A stretch of DNA of 64,000 bases from Thalassotalea eurytherma (GTDB lineage Bacteria; Pseudomonadota; Gammaproteobacteria; Enterobacterales; Alteromonadaceae), in the NCBI RefSeq assembly GCF_030161415.1, contig NZ_BSSU01000009.1, forward strand, positions 124,001 to 188,000, read 5' to 3'. The notes below the pieces were generated by a model. That model searched no databases. It worked only from the letters and a program-made list of their open reading frames with translations, and was not told the DNA's origin. Shown piece by piece: positions 1-6,686 of the stretch (within the stretch, counting starts at the first letter, position 1; the number at the start of each line of letters is the position of its first letter). The translations under genes and the position numbers were made by a program.

Positions 1-236
1 GGCAACAATTTAAAAAAGTCATCTTGACTGACTAATGCAAGGAACTGTTCAGGCAACTGCATAGCAACATTAAAAATAAAGTCACTCAAGGCAAAGCCTT
101 TTTGAATATTTTCTTTCACTTGAGAAGGCAATGTAGCCAAATGCTCGTTACTAAGTTTTTCGCTATATTGCTGCCAATAGTGAGATGATTTGGCGGAAAG
201 TAATTCAGGCAAAGGGGTAATTTGTTGGCTAGACAC
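1..236 (-). CDS. glnE: Bifunctional glutamine synthetase adenylyltransferase/deadenylase, N-terminal fragment (runs off the window)
   Basis: Only the first 78 codons are inside the window; the frame is open to base 1. The visible protein has the start expected of GlnE: a helix with a Tyr-Trp-Gln core, then a Phe-Ala-Leu-Ser-Asp-Phe-Ile segment and a nearby Pro, like the E. coli N-terminus. GlnE adds and removes AMP on glutamine synthetase in response to PII, so it sets ammonia assimilation. The start is a GTG at 236-234, preceded at good spacing by AAGGAA. It lies on the same strand as ygiF at 8.7-10.2 kb, its direct neighbour in E. coli; here about 8 kb of mostly opposite-strand genes separate them. 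The assignment is by resemblance over a short stretch, supported by the ygiF/ygiM context. Confidence 0.75.
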   Translation of the reverse strand, partial: MSSQQITPLPELLSAKSSHYWQQYSEKLSNEHLATLPSQVKENIQKGFALSDFIFNVAMQLPEQFLALVSQDDFFKLL

Positions 237-331
237 GATAATTTTCCTTAACAATCTTATTAATTATTGTCTTTATCTCGACTTAGCTTATCATTGAAGC
301 TATTGCATGATGTAATATTTAATGAATTTAT

Positions 332-360
332 TAGACATATTATGTCACTAATGCTAAAAG
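332..360 (+). promoter_or_regulatory. Candidate sigma-70 promoter of the lipoprotein/DUF350/SpeE-like unit
   Basis: TAGACA (332-337) and TAAAAG (355-360) are separated by 17 bases, giving 5/6 and 4/6 matches to the -35 and -10 consensus. The start codon of the first gene is at 402. The palindrome at 334-346 overlaps the -35 box and spacer, where a bound repressor would block RNA polymerase. Inferred from sequence only. Confidence 0.45.
334..346. promoter_or_regulatory. Operator-like palindrome GACAT-N3-ATGTC, copy 1
   Basis: The 13-mer GACATATTATGTC has two 5-base arms around ATT. Its exact reverse complement occurs twice upstream of the DUF2170-pspA unit (4023-4035 and 4058-4070). About 0.06 such 10-base-specified palindromes are expected by chance in 64 kb at even base composition. 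The placement at both promoters of functionally linked genes makes a shared regulator likely. Confidence 0.6.
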
Positions 361-401
361 TGAATTATTACTCAGGCATTTTTGAAGGAGCCTAGACAAA
401 A

Positions 402-1364
402 ATGCAACCTTTTAAGGTCATTACATTTTTACTGATATTTTTACTCAGTGCCTGTTCAGACCCTGTCGCTGAACAAATTGAAATACAATTGCCGGTGACA
501 GAGCAACGTGTTGCTTCTCTTGGGCAATCGTTGTCATCAGGACAAGTCACGAACGCAGCGTTGATAAAGCAATACGCTCAAAAGGTGATAGCGGCTAAGC
601 CTGATTTAACACCAATTGTCGACGTCATTGCTCGTGATGCTACTAAACAAGGGCCATTGTTTAACGCCCTTCAGGATCGTGTCAATCAAGTAAAAAATAT
701 GCCTCAGCTATTTGCCAGCAATGAAGAACGTTATCGAGAGTTGCTCAACATTTTTGAAGCTGCCGATCCTATTTTATTTTCTGACGCACTAAGCGATCCT
801 CTCAATGTACTAGCAGATATGTCAGATGGTCTGTTACCTCGAGTGAACTCTTTATCAAAAGCGCAAAGTATGCAAGCTAATAGCGCACAAGACTTTGGTG
901 TAGGTGAACAATTAATTGGTAACCCAAGTTATGGACAATGGTCGCAAGGTAGCAACGGCTTATCATTCTGGGAATGGTATGGCATGTACGCCTTAATGGA
1001 TAACATTTTTGGTTCTCGACGCACCTATTACAGAGATTGGGGTCGCTCTAGAAATTACAGCTATTACAATGACTTTGGTAGAACACGATACAGCTCGCCT
1101 AGCACGTTAAGAAAACAAGTTAATTTGGATAACCGCACGAGAAAATCGTTTGAGAGTAAAGGGCAGAAATATACAAGTGCCTATGCGAAAAATAGAACAG
1201 GTGCTTCAAGCATTTCCTCTAAAAGTAAAGCTGCGCAATCTAGTGCTAGTCGCTTCCAAAAAACAACAGCAAGTAAAAGTAGCTACGCAAGTAAATCAAA
1301 AAAAAACGCGAGCTTTAGAAATAGTAGAACTAACACTTCTCGTAGTACACGACGAGGCAAATAG
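402..1364 (+). CDS. Predicted lipoprotein with a basic Ser/Lys/Arg/Tyr-rich tail, first gene of the DUF350/SpeE-like unit
   Basis: A 320-residue protein with a type II signal peptide: a hydrophobic stretch ending in the lipobox Leu-Leu-Ser-Ala-Cys, with Cys18 as the lipidated residue. Residues about 20-165 look helical and globular. Residues about 180-225 are rich in Gly, Tyr and Trp. The last 100 residues are low-complexity Ser, Thr, Lys, Arg and Asn, strongly basic, and could bind acidic lipids, polysaccharide or nucleic acid. AAGGAG lies 11 bases before the ATG. The DUF350 gene starts 8 bases after its stop, so the two are very likely co-transcribed. I do not recognise the family; E. coli yjfIJKLM has a different lipoprotein-like member (YjfM/DUF1190), so this may be a functional counterpart, which is a guess. 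Confidence 0.7.
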   Translation: MQPFKVITFLLIFLLSACSDPVAEQIEIQLPVTEQRVASLGQSLSSGQVTNAALIKQYAQKVIAAKPDLTPIVDVIARDATKQGPLFNALQDRVNQVKNMPQLFASNEERYRELLNIFEAADPILFSDALSDPLNVLADMSDGLLPRVNSLSKAQSMQANSAQDFGVGEQLIGNPSYGQWSQGSNGLSFWEWYGMYALMDNIFGSRRTYYRDWGRSRNYSYYNDFGRTRYSSPSTLRKQVNLDNRTRKSFESKGQKYTSAYAKNRTGASSISSKSKAAQSSASRFQKTTASKSSYASKSKKNASFRNSRTNTSRSTRRGK

Positions 1365-1372
1365 GAATAACA

Positions 1373-2275
1373 ATGAACAGTTTTATTGAATTTAGTGCAA
1401 TCAATCAAGACCTCTTGATTTACTTAGCAATCGACGTATCCATTGCCATTATTCTACTCGGCGCAATGCGATTTATTTCTGGTTTATCGGCTAACGTTAA
1501 CACGACTGATGAACTGTCAAAGCAAGACAACTTTGCATTTGGTATTAGCGTTGCGGGTAGCTTTTTAGCCCTTGGTATAGTGCTTACTGGCGCTATCACT
1601 GGCGAAGCAGCCGATAGCTACTTATGGGAAATTATTGGCATGCTCAGCTATGGTATTTTCGGTATTTTACTGATCAAGGTTGGCCGTATTATTCATGACA
1701 AATTTGCCTTACAGCACCTAGATAAAACTCAGTTGATACTCGATCGTAATATTAGCGTAGGTATCGTTGATGCTGCTGGTGCAATTGCGACAGCGATCGT
1801 TATTCGTGCAGTGTTACTTTGGGTGCATGGCTTAACGGTATATACCTTCATTGCAATCTTTTCAGGCTTTATCGTCTCGCAAGCAGTACTCGTTATCGTA
1901 ACACGCCTAAAAGAGCGTCATTATGCAAAACATAACCAAGCTGACTGCATGCAAGAAGCACTATCAAATGGTCAGGTAGCTATCGCTATTCGATATGCAG
2001 GCCAAGTCATCAGTACTGCTTTAGCGGTAACGGCTGCTAGTCACTTCTTTACATTTAACGAGCAAGCTATTTTACCTAATTTAATTGGCTGGCTGGTATT
2101 TGGCTTCATTATGACAATCACCGTTGCGATATTAACAACCATCGCCAAAAAACTCGTATTAGTTGGTATCAACTTAATTGAAGAGGTTGATCAACAACAC
2201 AACATTGGCGTTGCAAGTGTTGAAATGGCAATCAGTATCTCAATTGCATTGATCTTAACTGCGCTCATGGCGTAA
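1373..2275 (+). CDS. DUF350 (YjfL-like) inner-membrane protein with the domain duplicated
   Basis: A 300-residue, highly hydrophobic protein with about eight membrane segments. E. coli YjfL has one DUF350 domain of about 130 residues; this protein has two in tandem (about residues 10-145 and 150-298). The duplication shows in four copies of a short motif of the form Asn-x-(Ala/Val)-x-Gly/Ala-Ile followed by an Ala/Gly-rich helix, beginning near residues 52, 124, 199 and 277. The start has AGGA six bases upstream. The next gene begins within 30 bases, so the order is lipoprotein, DUF350, SpeE-like enzyme. The function of DUF350 is unknown; in enterobacteria it travels with PspA-like YjfJ and the glutathionylspermidine-synthase-like YjfC, which links it to membrane stress and polyamine chemistry. 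Confidence 0.85.
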   Translation: MNSFIEFSAINQDLLIYLAIDVSIAIILLGAMRFISGLSANVNTTDELSKQDNFAFGISVAGSFLALGIVLTGAITGEAADSYLWEIIGMLSYGIFGILLIKVGRIIHDKFALQHLDKTQLILDRNISVGIVDAAGAIATAIVIRAVLLWVHGLTVYTFIAIFSGFIVSQAVLVIVTRLKERHYAKHNQADCMQEALSNGQVAIAIRYAGQVISTALAVTAASHFFTFNEQAILPNLIGWLVFGFIMTITVAILTTIAKKLVLVGINLIEEVDQQHNIGVASVEMAISISIALILTALMA

Positions 2276-2302
2276 TTGAAAATAAAAAAAGGTTTACTGG
2301 GC

Positions 2303-4006
2303 ATGCCCAATAATAAGAAGTTTTTTTGGGACGACAGTTTATTGATTTTAACCATGGCCCTGTTAGCGGGCTGTGGTTTAATCTATGAATACCTTTTATC
2401 TCATTATGCCGGTCGTGTATTAGGCGTAATGGAAAGCACCATTTATACCATGATAGGCCTGATGATAGTCTCTATGGGTATAGGTGCATTTGCTGCTCGA
2501 TATGTTAAATGTGCTTTCAATGGTTTTCTTTATCTTGAACTAATTATCGCCTTTTTAGGTACAACCGCCATTCTCACCATTGGCGGTTTAATCGCTGTTA
2601 CCCAATTACTCCCTCACATTATCGCTGATACTTTTGCTTTGCCGCCAGACGCAATGCCAAAAGGTGGTTTTATGAAAAGCCTGCATTGGTTAGCAATGAA
2701 GTCTCCTTACGTTTTTGGTTTTTTCTTAGGCTTTTTCATTGGTATGGAAATCCCACTTATAGCCCGTGTGAGAGAAATTGTTCACCAAAAGCATTTGGAG
2801 AATAACTTAGGCACGATGTACGGTGCCGATTACATTGGTGCAGGTATTGGTGCTGCAATTTGGGTAACGTTTCTGCTTACCATAGACATCAACGAAGCAG
2901 CGGCCATTACAGCCAGTATTAACCTCTTCGCTGGCGTACTCTTCATGAGCCGTTATTGGCAGATGATTAAGCGCAAAGCCCTACTCGTCGGCGGCCACAT
3001 TATATTTTCTTTTCTGATTGTTATCGTGTTTCAATACGGCAACAATTGGCTCAATCAAATGAGCAATTTATTGTATTTAGATAAAGTCGTTTATACCGAT
3101 AAAACAAGATATCAACAACTAACATTCACCGAGCGGTTGTTAGGCAGTGACCATAATACGGTAATCAATTTTTATCTTAACGGACGATTACAGTTTTCTT
3201 CATCAGATGAATTTATCTACCACGGTTACCTGGTAGAGCCTGTACTTGCAGGATCTGCCCGCCAAGAAAATATATTAATCGTTGGCGGTGGTGACGGTTT
3301 AGCACTAAGAGATGTTTTACGCTGGCAGCCTAAAAACGTGACATTAATTGATCTTGACGCTCAATTGATGGAACTATTTACGTCACCTGATGAGCATTTG
3401 CCAAGCCCATTAGCGCGAAAAATAAAACAACTAACACAAAATAGCTTCAGCGATGAACGCGTTGAAGTCATCGCCGCCGATGCATTTTTAGCTATTGATG
3501 AGCTCATCAAGCAAAACCGACAATATGATGCAGTGATAGTTGATTTACCTGATCCAAGCCACCCTGACCTAAACAAACTTTATAGCGTGAATTTCTATGC
3601 GCGCATCAAGCAATTGTTATCAGGAGATGGCCTGATGGCAATTCAATCAACGAGCCCTTATCACGCAAAAGATGCCTTTATCGCCATAGGCAACACAGTT
3701 GACGCAGCTGGTTTTGCTCATACAGAACAATATCATGACAATGTGCCTAGCTTTGGAGAATGGGGTTGGACAATAGCAGCTAAAGCTGGCGCTTCACCTT
3801 TAGCCCGCTTAGAAAAACTAGATAAATTGCCTGAGCATCAATGGTTAACCAAGGCGCTAATGCTATCGGCTTTCGAATTTCCAGAAAACTTTTACAAAAA
3901 TCAAAGTGAGATTGATATTAATTACTTGGGTAGTCACACCATTTATCAATTACATCAGCAGGCGTGGCAAAGCCAACAAGGGTTAAATAACTCACATTTA
4001 CAATAA
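2303..4006 (+). CDS. Membrane-anchored spermidine synthase-like (polyamine aminopropyltransferase family) protein
   Basis: About 567 residues. The N-terminal half (to about residue 245) holds at least six hydrophobic membrane segments. The C-terminal half is a spermidine synthase-type Rossmann methyltransferase fold: Gly-Gly-Gly-Asp-Gly near residue 328, which binds the aminopropyl donor nucleoside, an acidic Asp-Leu-Asp strand end after it, and Asp-Leu-Pro-Asp-Pro near residue 413, at the position of the catalytic Asp-containing segment of SpeE. The predicted reaction is aminopropyl transfer to an amine at the membrane, but the substrate may not be putrescine. A TTG at 2276 extends the frame by nine codons; the ATG at 2303, with AGG ten bases upstream, looks better. 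The palindromic operators and a second promoter follow its stop. Confidence 0.8.
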   Translation: MPNNKKFFWDDSLLILTMALLAGCGLIYEYLLSHYAGRVLGVMESTIYTMIGLMIVSMGIGAFAARYVKCAFNGFLYLELIIAFLGTTAILTIGGLIAVTQLLPHIIADTFALPPDAMPKGGFMKSLHWLAMKSPYVFGFFLGFFIGMEIPLIARVREIVHQKHLENNLGTMYGADYIGAGIGAAIWVTFLLTIDINEAAAITASINLFAGVLFMSRYWQMIKRKALLVGGHIIFSFLIVIVFQYGNNWLNQMSNLLYLDKVVYTDKTRYQQLTFTERLLGSDHNTVINFYLNGRLQFSSSDEFIYHGYLVEPVLAGSARQENILIVGGGDGLALRDVLRWQPKNVTLIDLDAQLMELFTSPDEHLPSPLARKIKQLTQNSFSDERVEVIAADAFLAIDELIKQNRQYDAVIVDLPDPSHPDLNKLYSVNFYARIKQLLSGDGLMAIQSTSPYHAKDAFIAIGNTVDAAGFAHTEQYHDNVPSFGEWGWTIAAKAGASPLARLEKLDKLPEHQWLTKALMLSAFEFPENFYKNQSEIDINYLGSHTIYQLHQQAWQSQQGLNNSHLQ

Positions 4007-4022
4007 ATTTAAAAATGCACTT

Positions 4023-4035
4023 GACATAATATGTC
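4023..4035. promoter_or_regulatory. Operator-like palindrome GACAT-N3-ATGTC, copy 2
   Basis: GACATAATATGTC, the exact reverse complement of the copy at 334-346. It overlaps the upstream TTGACA in the same geometry as copy 1 overlaps its -35 box. It is 35 bp from copy 3. Confidence 0.6.
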
Positions 4036-4057
4036 TAAATGCTACATTTGACATCAA

Positions 4058-4070
4058 GACATAATATGTC
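4058..4070. promoter_or_regulatory. Operator-like palindrome GACAT-N3-ATGTC, copy 3
   Basis: GACATAATATGTC, identical to copy 2. It sits between TTGACA at 4048 and TAAACA at 4071. An extra half-site GACAT at 4050-4054 lies between copies 2 and 3. Confidence 0.6.
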
Positions 4071-4120
4071 TAAACATAATTGGTATTATCCAATTAGCTA
4101 CTTATAACATGAGGACGAAC

Positions 4121-4534
4121 ATGAATATCCATAAGATAGCAGATCATCTAAATACCTTAGCTGATAATTCAGACACTGGACTTGTTTTCGATTGTCAGCC
4201 TATTTCAGGTGAAGTAGATGTTTTACAAATTAGTGTTATTGGTCGTGAAGAGTTACCTATTTTTGTTTCGGTAACTGACGATCAAATATTATGTATCACC
4301 TACCTTTGGGGTGAAGACGAAGTGAAGCCAGGGAGCTTAGCTGAGATGCATACCAGTATGTTAGAAATGAACATACCGATGCCATTATCATCGTTTTCAA
4401 AAATTGGTGATAAGTACGTTATTTTTGGCGCATTATCGATGAGTTCTTCTTTCCACGATATTGAGCATGAACTTGCCGTGTTGAGCAATAACGCACTTGA
4501 AGTTATTGACGACATGGGTGAATACCTCGTTTAA
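4121..4534 (+). CDS. DUF2170 family protein (YjfI-like)
   Basis: 137 residues, soluble, acidic, no signal peptide, resembling E. coli YjfI of the yjfIJKL cluster. Its place directly before a PspA-family gene is the characteristic DUF2170 context. The frame also has an ATG at 4109, but GAGG at 4111-4114 lies six bases before the ATG at 4121, so the later start is preferred. pspA begins 20 bases after the stop. The biochemical role is unknown; the context suggests a partner or regulator of the PspA-like protein. Confidence 0.85.
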   Translation: MNIHKIADHLNTLADNSDTGLVFDCQPISGEVDVLQISVIGREELPIFVSVTDDQILCITYLWGEDEVKPGSLAEMHTSMLEMNIPMPLSSFSKIGDKYVIFGALSMSSSFHDIEHELAVLSNNALEVIDDMGEYLV

Positions 4535-4554
4535 GTTTCCATCAGGAGTATATT

Positions 4555-5244
4555 ATGAGCATTTTTAAGAAAATTATGACCGCTGTGCGTGGTGGAGCTA
4601 CTGAAGTTGGCGAATCTATCGTTGATGCCAATTCAACGCGCATATTTGAACAAGAAATACGCGACGCAGAAAATCATTTAACCAAAGCAAAACGTGACCT
4701 AACAGGCGTAATGGCACAACAAATGTCAGCTTCACGTGAAGTTGATCGCATTAAACGTGATATTTCTGAGCACGAAGGTTTTGCAACACAAGCATTAGAG
4801 CAAGGCAATGAAGCGTTAGCATTGGAAGTGGCAGAGAAAATTGCTGCCTTAGAAAGTGAACTAGCGACAAACGAACAGTCATTAGCTAGCTTCGAATCGA
4901 ACGCTACTCGACTTAAAGAACTTGTTAAAAAGTCAGAGCGTCAAATCACAGAGTACAAACGCCAGCTGTCTATGGTGAAAACAACAGAAAGTGTACAAAA
5001 GGCTACGTCAGCTATCACTGACAACTTTTCATCATCTAACTCTAAATTGTTAAACGCGAAAGACTCACTTGAGCGTATTAAAGCGAAACAGCAAAAGTTT
5101 GATGACCAATTAAAAGCAGCAGAAGTATTAGAATCTGAAGACTCTGATAATTCATTAGAGGCTAAACTTAAAGCTGCAGGTATTGGTGCACAAGACAACA
5201 GTGCAAACTCTGTACTAGATCGCTTAAAAGCGAAACAAAAATAG
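4555..5244 (+). CDS. PspA/IM30 (ESCRT-III-like) family protein, YjfJ type
   Basis: 229 residues, the usual length for PspA. It starts with an amphipathic N-terminal helix (about residues 1-20, with Phe-Lys-Lys-Ile and Val-Arg-Gly-Gly) followed by a long coiled-coil region rich in Glu, Lys, Ala and Gln to about residue 190 and a short C-terminal helix. PspA-family proteins assemble into rods or rings on stressed inner membranes and limit proton leakage. AGGAG precedes the ATG at good spacing. The neighbours DUF2170 (before) and DUF2491 (after) mark it as the YjfJ branch rather than the canonical pspABC operon; no pspB, pspC or pspF lies nearby. Membership of the family is clear; the physiological signal is not. 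Confidence 0.92.
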   Translation: MSIFKKIMTAVRGGATEVGESIVDANSTRIFEQEIRDAENHLTKAKRDLTGVMAQQMSASREVDRIKRDISEHEGFATQALEQGNEALALEVAEKIAALESELATNEQSLASFESNATRLKELVKKSERQITEYKRQLSMVKTTESVQKATSAITDNFSSSNSKLLNAKDSLERIKAKQQKFDDQLKAAEVLESEDSDNSLEAKLKAAGIGAQDNSANSVLDRLKAKQK

Positions 5245-5260
5245 AACTTTCCTTTTATAT

Positions 5261-5285
5261 CGCCAGCATAATGCTGGCGTTTTTC
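5261..5285 (+). terminator. Hairpin with U-tract between pspA and the DUF2491 gene
   Basis: CGCCAGCAT and ATGCTGGCG form a stem (realistically seven pairs with a five-base loop) followed by TTTTT. It lies inside what is otherwise a tight co-directional cluster and probably reduces read-through into the two downstream genes. Confidence 0.75.
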
Positions 5286-5296
5286 GTAGGTAATAT

Positions 5297-5932
5297 ATGA
5301 GCTTTTTTAAGAAACTATTTAGCGACGAAAAGCCTGCTCGCCAACTCACCCACGCTAGTCAACTGCAAGTAAAAGACATTATCGTATTATGCGATAGTTT
5401 TGCTTTACCAGAGCAATTGAGAAAACAGCAATTTGAAGTGATCGAAGTGAATAGTTATGAATACCAACATCACACTGATACTGAATGGGTTTTACTCGGC
5501 GTAAGCGGTGAAAAGCTTTACTTAACACTTGATTCAGATGATAAAAATTACCTAAAGTTTTCGCTAGAATTAGAAAGGTCTGATGTTGAAGAAATCTTTG
5601 ATTTAGATGAATTCGGTTTAATATTTGAAGAGCCTGCCTGTGAGTTAAATACTCAGAATAAGCCTGCAGATATAGCGCAATGGCTAGACGACCAATATCA
5701 CCGTCAAGCCTATGGCCAAATTGGCTACTTTCATCGCAAAGATCATCGTAGCCAATCGTTATCATCGTATGAAGGCAAAGATGCTGGCGAGCAATTTGAA
5801 CAATATACCTTGTATAATGGTGATGAAGGCAAAGGGTTAGATATTGAAGTATGGCAAGACGGTGATACCGATGTTTTTCTTATTCTCTTCCGCCCTATTA
5901 GTGATATTAAAGATATGTTCCCTGGAAGTTAA
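5297..5932 (+). CDS. DUF2491 family protein (YjfK-like)
   Basis: 211 residues, soluble and acidic, resembling YjfK of the E. coli yjfIJKL cluster. The N-terminus (Phe-Phe-Lys-Lys-Leu-Phe) could form a short amphipathic membrane-contact helix like that of the PspA-like protein; the rest is a mixed fold with many Asp, Glu, Tyr and Phe. It follows the intergenic hairpin by 11 bases, with AGGT close to the ATG. The stop of this gene and the start of the next are two bases apart, so those two are translated from one message. The function is unknown. Confidence 0.82.
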   Translation: MSFFKKLFSDEKPARQLTHASQLQVKDIIVLCDSFALPEQLRKQQFEVIEVNSYEYQHHTDTEWVLLGVSGEKLYLTLDSDDKNYLKFSLELERSDVEEIFDLDEFGLIFEEPACELNTQNKPADIAQWLDDQYHRQAYGQIGYFHRKDHRSQSLSSYEGKDAGEQFEQYTLYNGDEGKGLDIEVWQDGDTDVFLILFRPISDIKDMFPGS

Positions 5933-5934
5933 TA

Positions 5935-6261
5935 ATGACCAGCAGAAAAGTACCTGAAAAATGGCAATCCTCCCTTAAAGCAGCAAAAGCAACTCAAGTT
6001 GCTTTTGATATGGATGAGAAAATTCAACTCGCCATTCGACAAGAAGCACTCACCCATGGTTTGAGTCCTTCAGACCAAATTCGCGACATATTAGGATTGC
6101 CAATAAACAAGCGTCCTAAGCGACCAAGACTTACAGTGAGTTTAAGTACTGATGACTATAAGGTGTTAGCCGAAAAATATGAGTTAGATCCTAGCGACCA
6201 ACTTGAAATAAAGAAAAAGCTAATGGAAGATCTAATCAAGCATGTTATTGATAATGCATAA
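5935..6261 (+). CDS. Small protein with two ribbon-helix-helix-like repeats; candidate regulator of the cluster
   Basis: 108 residues, not recognised as a named family. It reads as two copies of one motif: a short alternating strand, a helix, a turn containing Pro-Ser-Asp-Gln, and a second helix. Copy 1 spans about residues 20-52 (turn near residues 43-46), copy 2 about residues 63-105 (turn near 85-88). Strand-helix-turn-helix units of about 40 residues are the ribbon-helix-helix layout, which normally dimerises; two in one chain would make a self-contained DNA-binding unit. Such proteins bind short palindromes, and the cluster has three copies of GACAT-N3-ATGTC at its promoters. The gene follows DUF2491 by two bases. 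The fold is inferred by eye. A non-DNA-binding helical adaptor is the main alternative. Confidence 0.6.
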   Translation: MTSRKVPEKWQSSLKAAKATQVAFDMDEKIQLAIRQEALTHGLSPSDQIRDILGLPINKRPKRPRLTVSLSTDDYKVLAEKYELDPSDQLEIKKKLMEDLIKHVIDNA

Positions 6262-6272
6262 TTAAATTGTTT

Positions 6273-6300
6273 TGGACAAATTTTCTACTATTGTTAAAGT
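6273..6300 (+). promoter_or_regulatory. Candidate promoter of the Lpp-like lipoprotein gene
   Basis: TGGACA (6273-6278, 5/6) and TAAAGT (6295-6300, 4/6) with a 16-base spacer, 38 bases before the ATG at 6338. The gene then has its own terminator, so it is probably monocistronic. Confidence 0.45.
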
Positions 6301-6337
6301 ATAAGTAGAAATAAATAAACAAAATAAGGGAAACACT

Positions 6338-6598
6338 ATGTTATTACGAAATATCGCTGTAGCTGGGTTATCAGTTTTGGCTATAGGTTGCGCAAACACT
6401 GGCGATCTTGAAGCGAAAGTAGATAGCTTAACCAATAAAGTTGATAGTTTATCTAACCAAGTCAGTGCGTTAGAATCAAAAGTTGATTCAGCTGCAAGTG
6501 CTGCTAACGATGCCAAAGCGATGGCAAAAGATGCACAAATGGCAGCAAAAGAAGCTAAAAGTAAAGTTGATAACATGGTGTCAACTTACAAGAAATAA
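6338..6598 (+). CDS. Lpp/OprI-family alanine-zipper outer-membrane lipoprotein
   Basis: 86 residues: signal peptide with lipobox Leu-Ala-Ile-Gly-Cys (Cys18), then a continuous heptad-repeat helix with Leu/Val in the first half and Ala in the second, as in Braun lipoprotein. The end, Asp-Asn-Met-Val-Ser-Thr-Tyr-Lys-Lys, closely matches the E. coli Lpp end (Asp-Asn-Met-...-Tyr-Arg-Lys). A C-terminal Lys is the residue that L,D-transpeptidases join to meso-diaminopimelate in peptidoglycan. A LysM L,D-transpeptidase gene lies 1.2 kb away. The gene has its own candidate promoter and terminator. The family is clear; covalent attachment is an inference. Confidence 0.85.
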   Translation: MLLRNIAVAGLSVLAIGCANTGDLEAKVDSLTNKVDSLSNQVSALESKVDSAASAANDAKAMAKDAQMAAKEAKSKVDNMVSTYKK

Positions 6599-6618
6599 GC
6601 TATGACTGTTAAATAAAC

Positions 6619-6650
6619 AAAGCCGATGATCTTTGCATCGGCTTTTTATT
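6619..6650 (+). terminator. Intrinsic terminator of the Lpp-like gene
   Basis: AAAGCCGATG and CATCGGCTTT form a ten-pair stem with a seven-base loop, followed by TT. It ends 37 bases before the acyltransferase start. Confidence 0.85.
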
Positions 6651-6686
6651 ATCTGAATTTTGACAAAAAATCTAAAAGGAAGAGCA

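Larger units (their letters stand above)
4021..4076 (+). promoter_or_regulatory. Tandem candidate promoters of the DUF2170-pspA unit
   Basis: Two perfect -35 hexamers TTGACA lie at 4021-4026 and 4048-4053. The first can pair with TACATT (4043-4048, spacer 16), the second with TAAACA (4071-4076, spacer 17). One palindrome overlaps the first -35 box (4023-4035), and the second palindrome lies in the spacer of the second promoter (4058-4070). This suggests repression at both promoters. Inferred from sequence. Confidence 0.5.

Noticed and set aside
1150-1389. 79-codon frame inside the first lipoprotein gene
   Set aside because: Shadow in another frame of a low-complexity basic region; no own ribosome-binding site.
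2276-2302. TTG start of the SpeE-like gene directly after the DUF350 stop
   Set aside because: No ribosome-binding site for the TTG; the ATG at 2303 has one at fair spacing.
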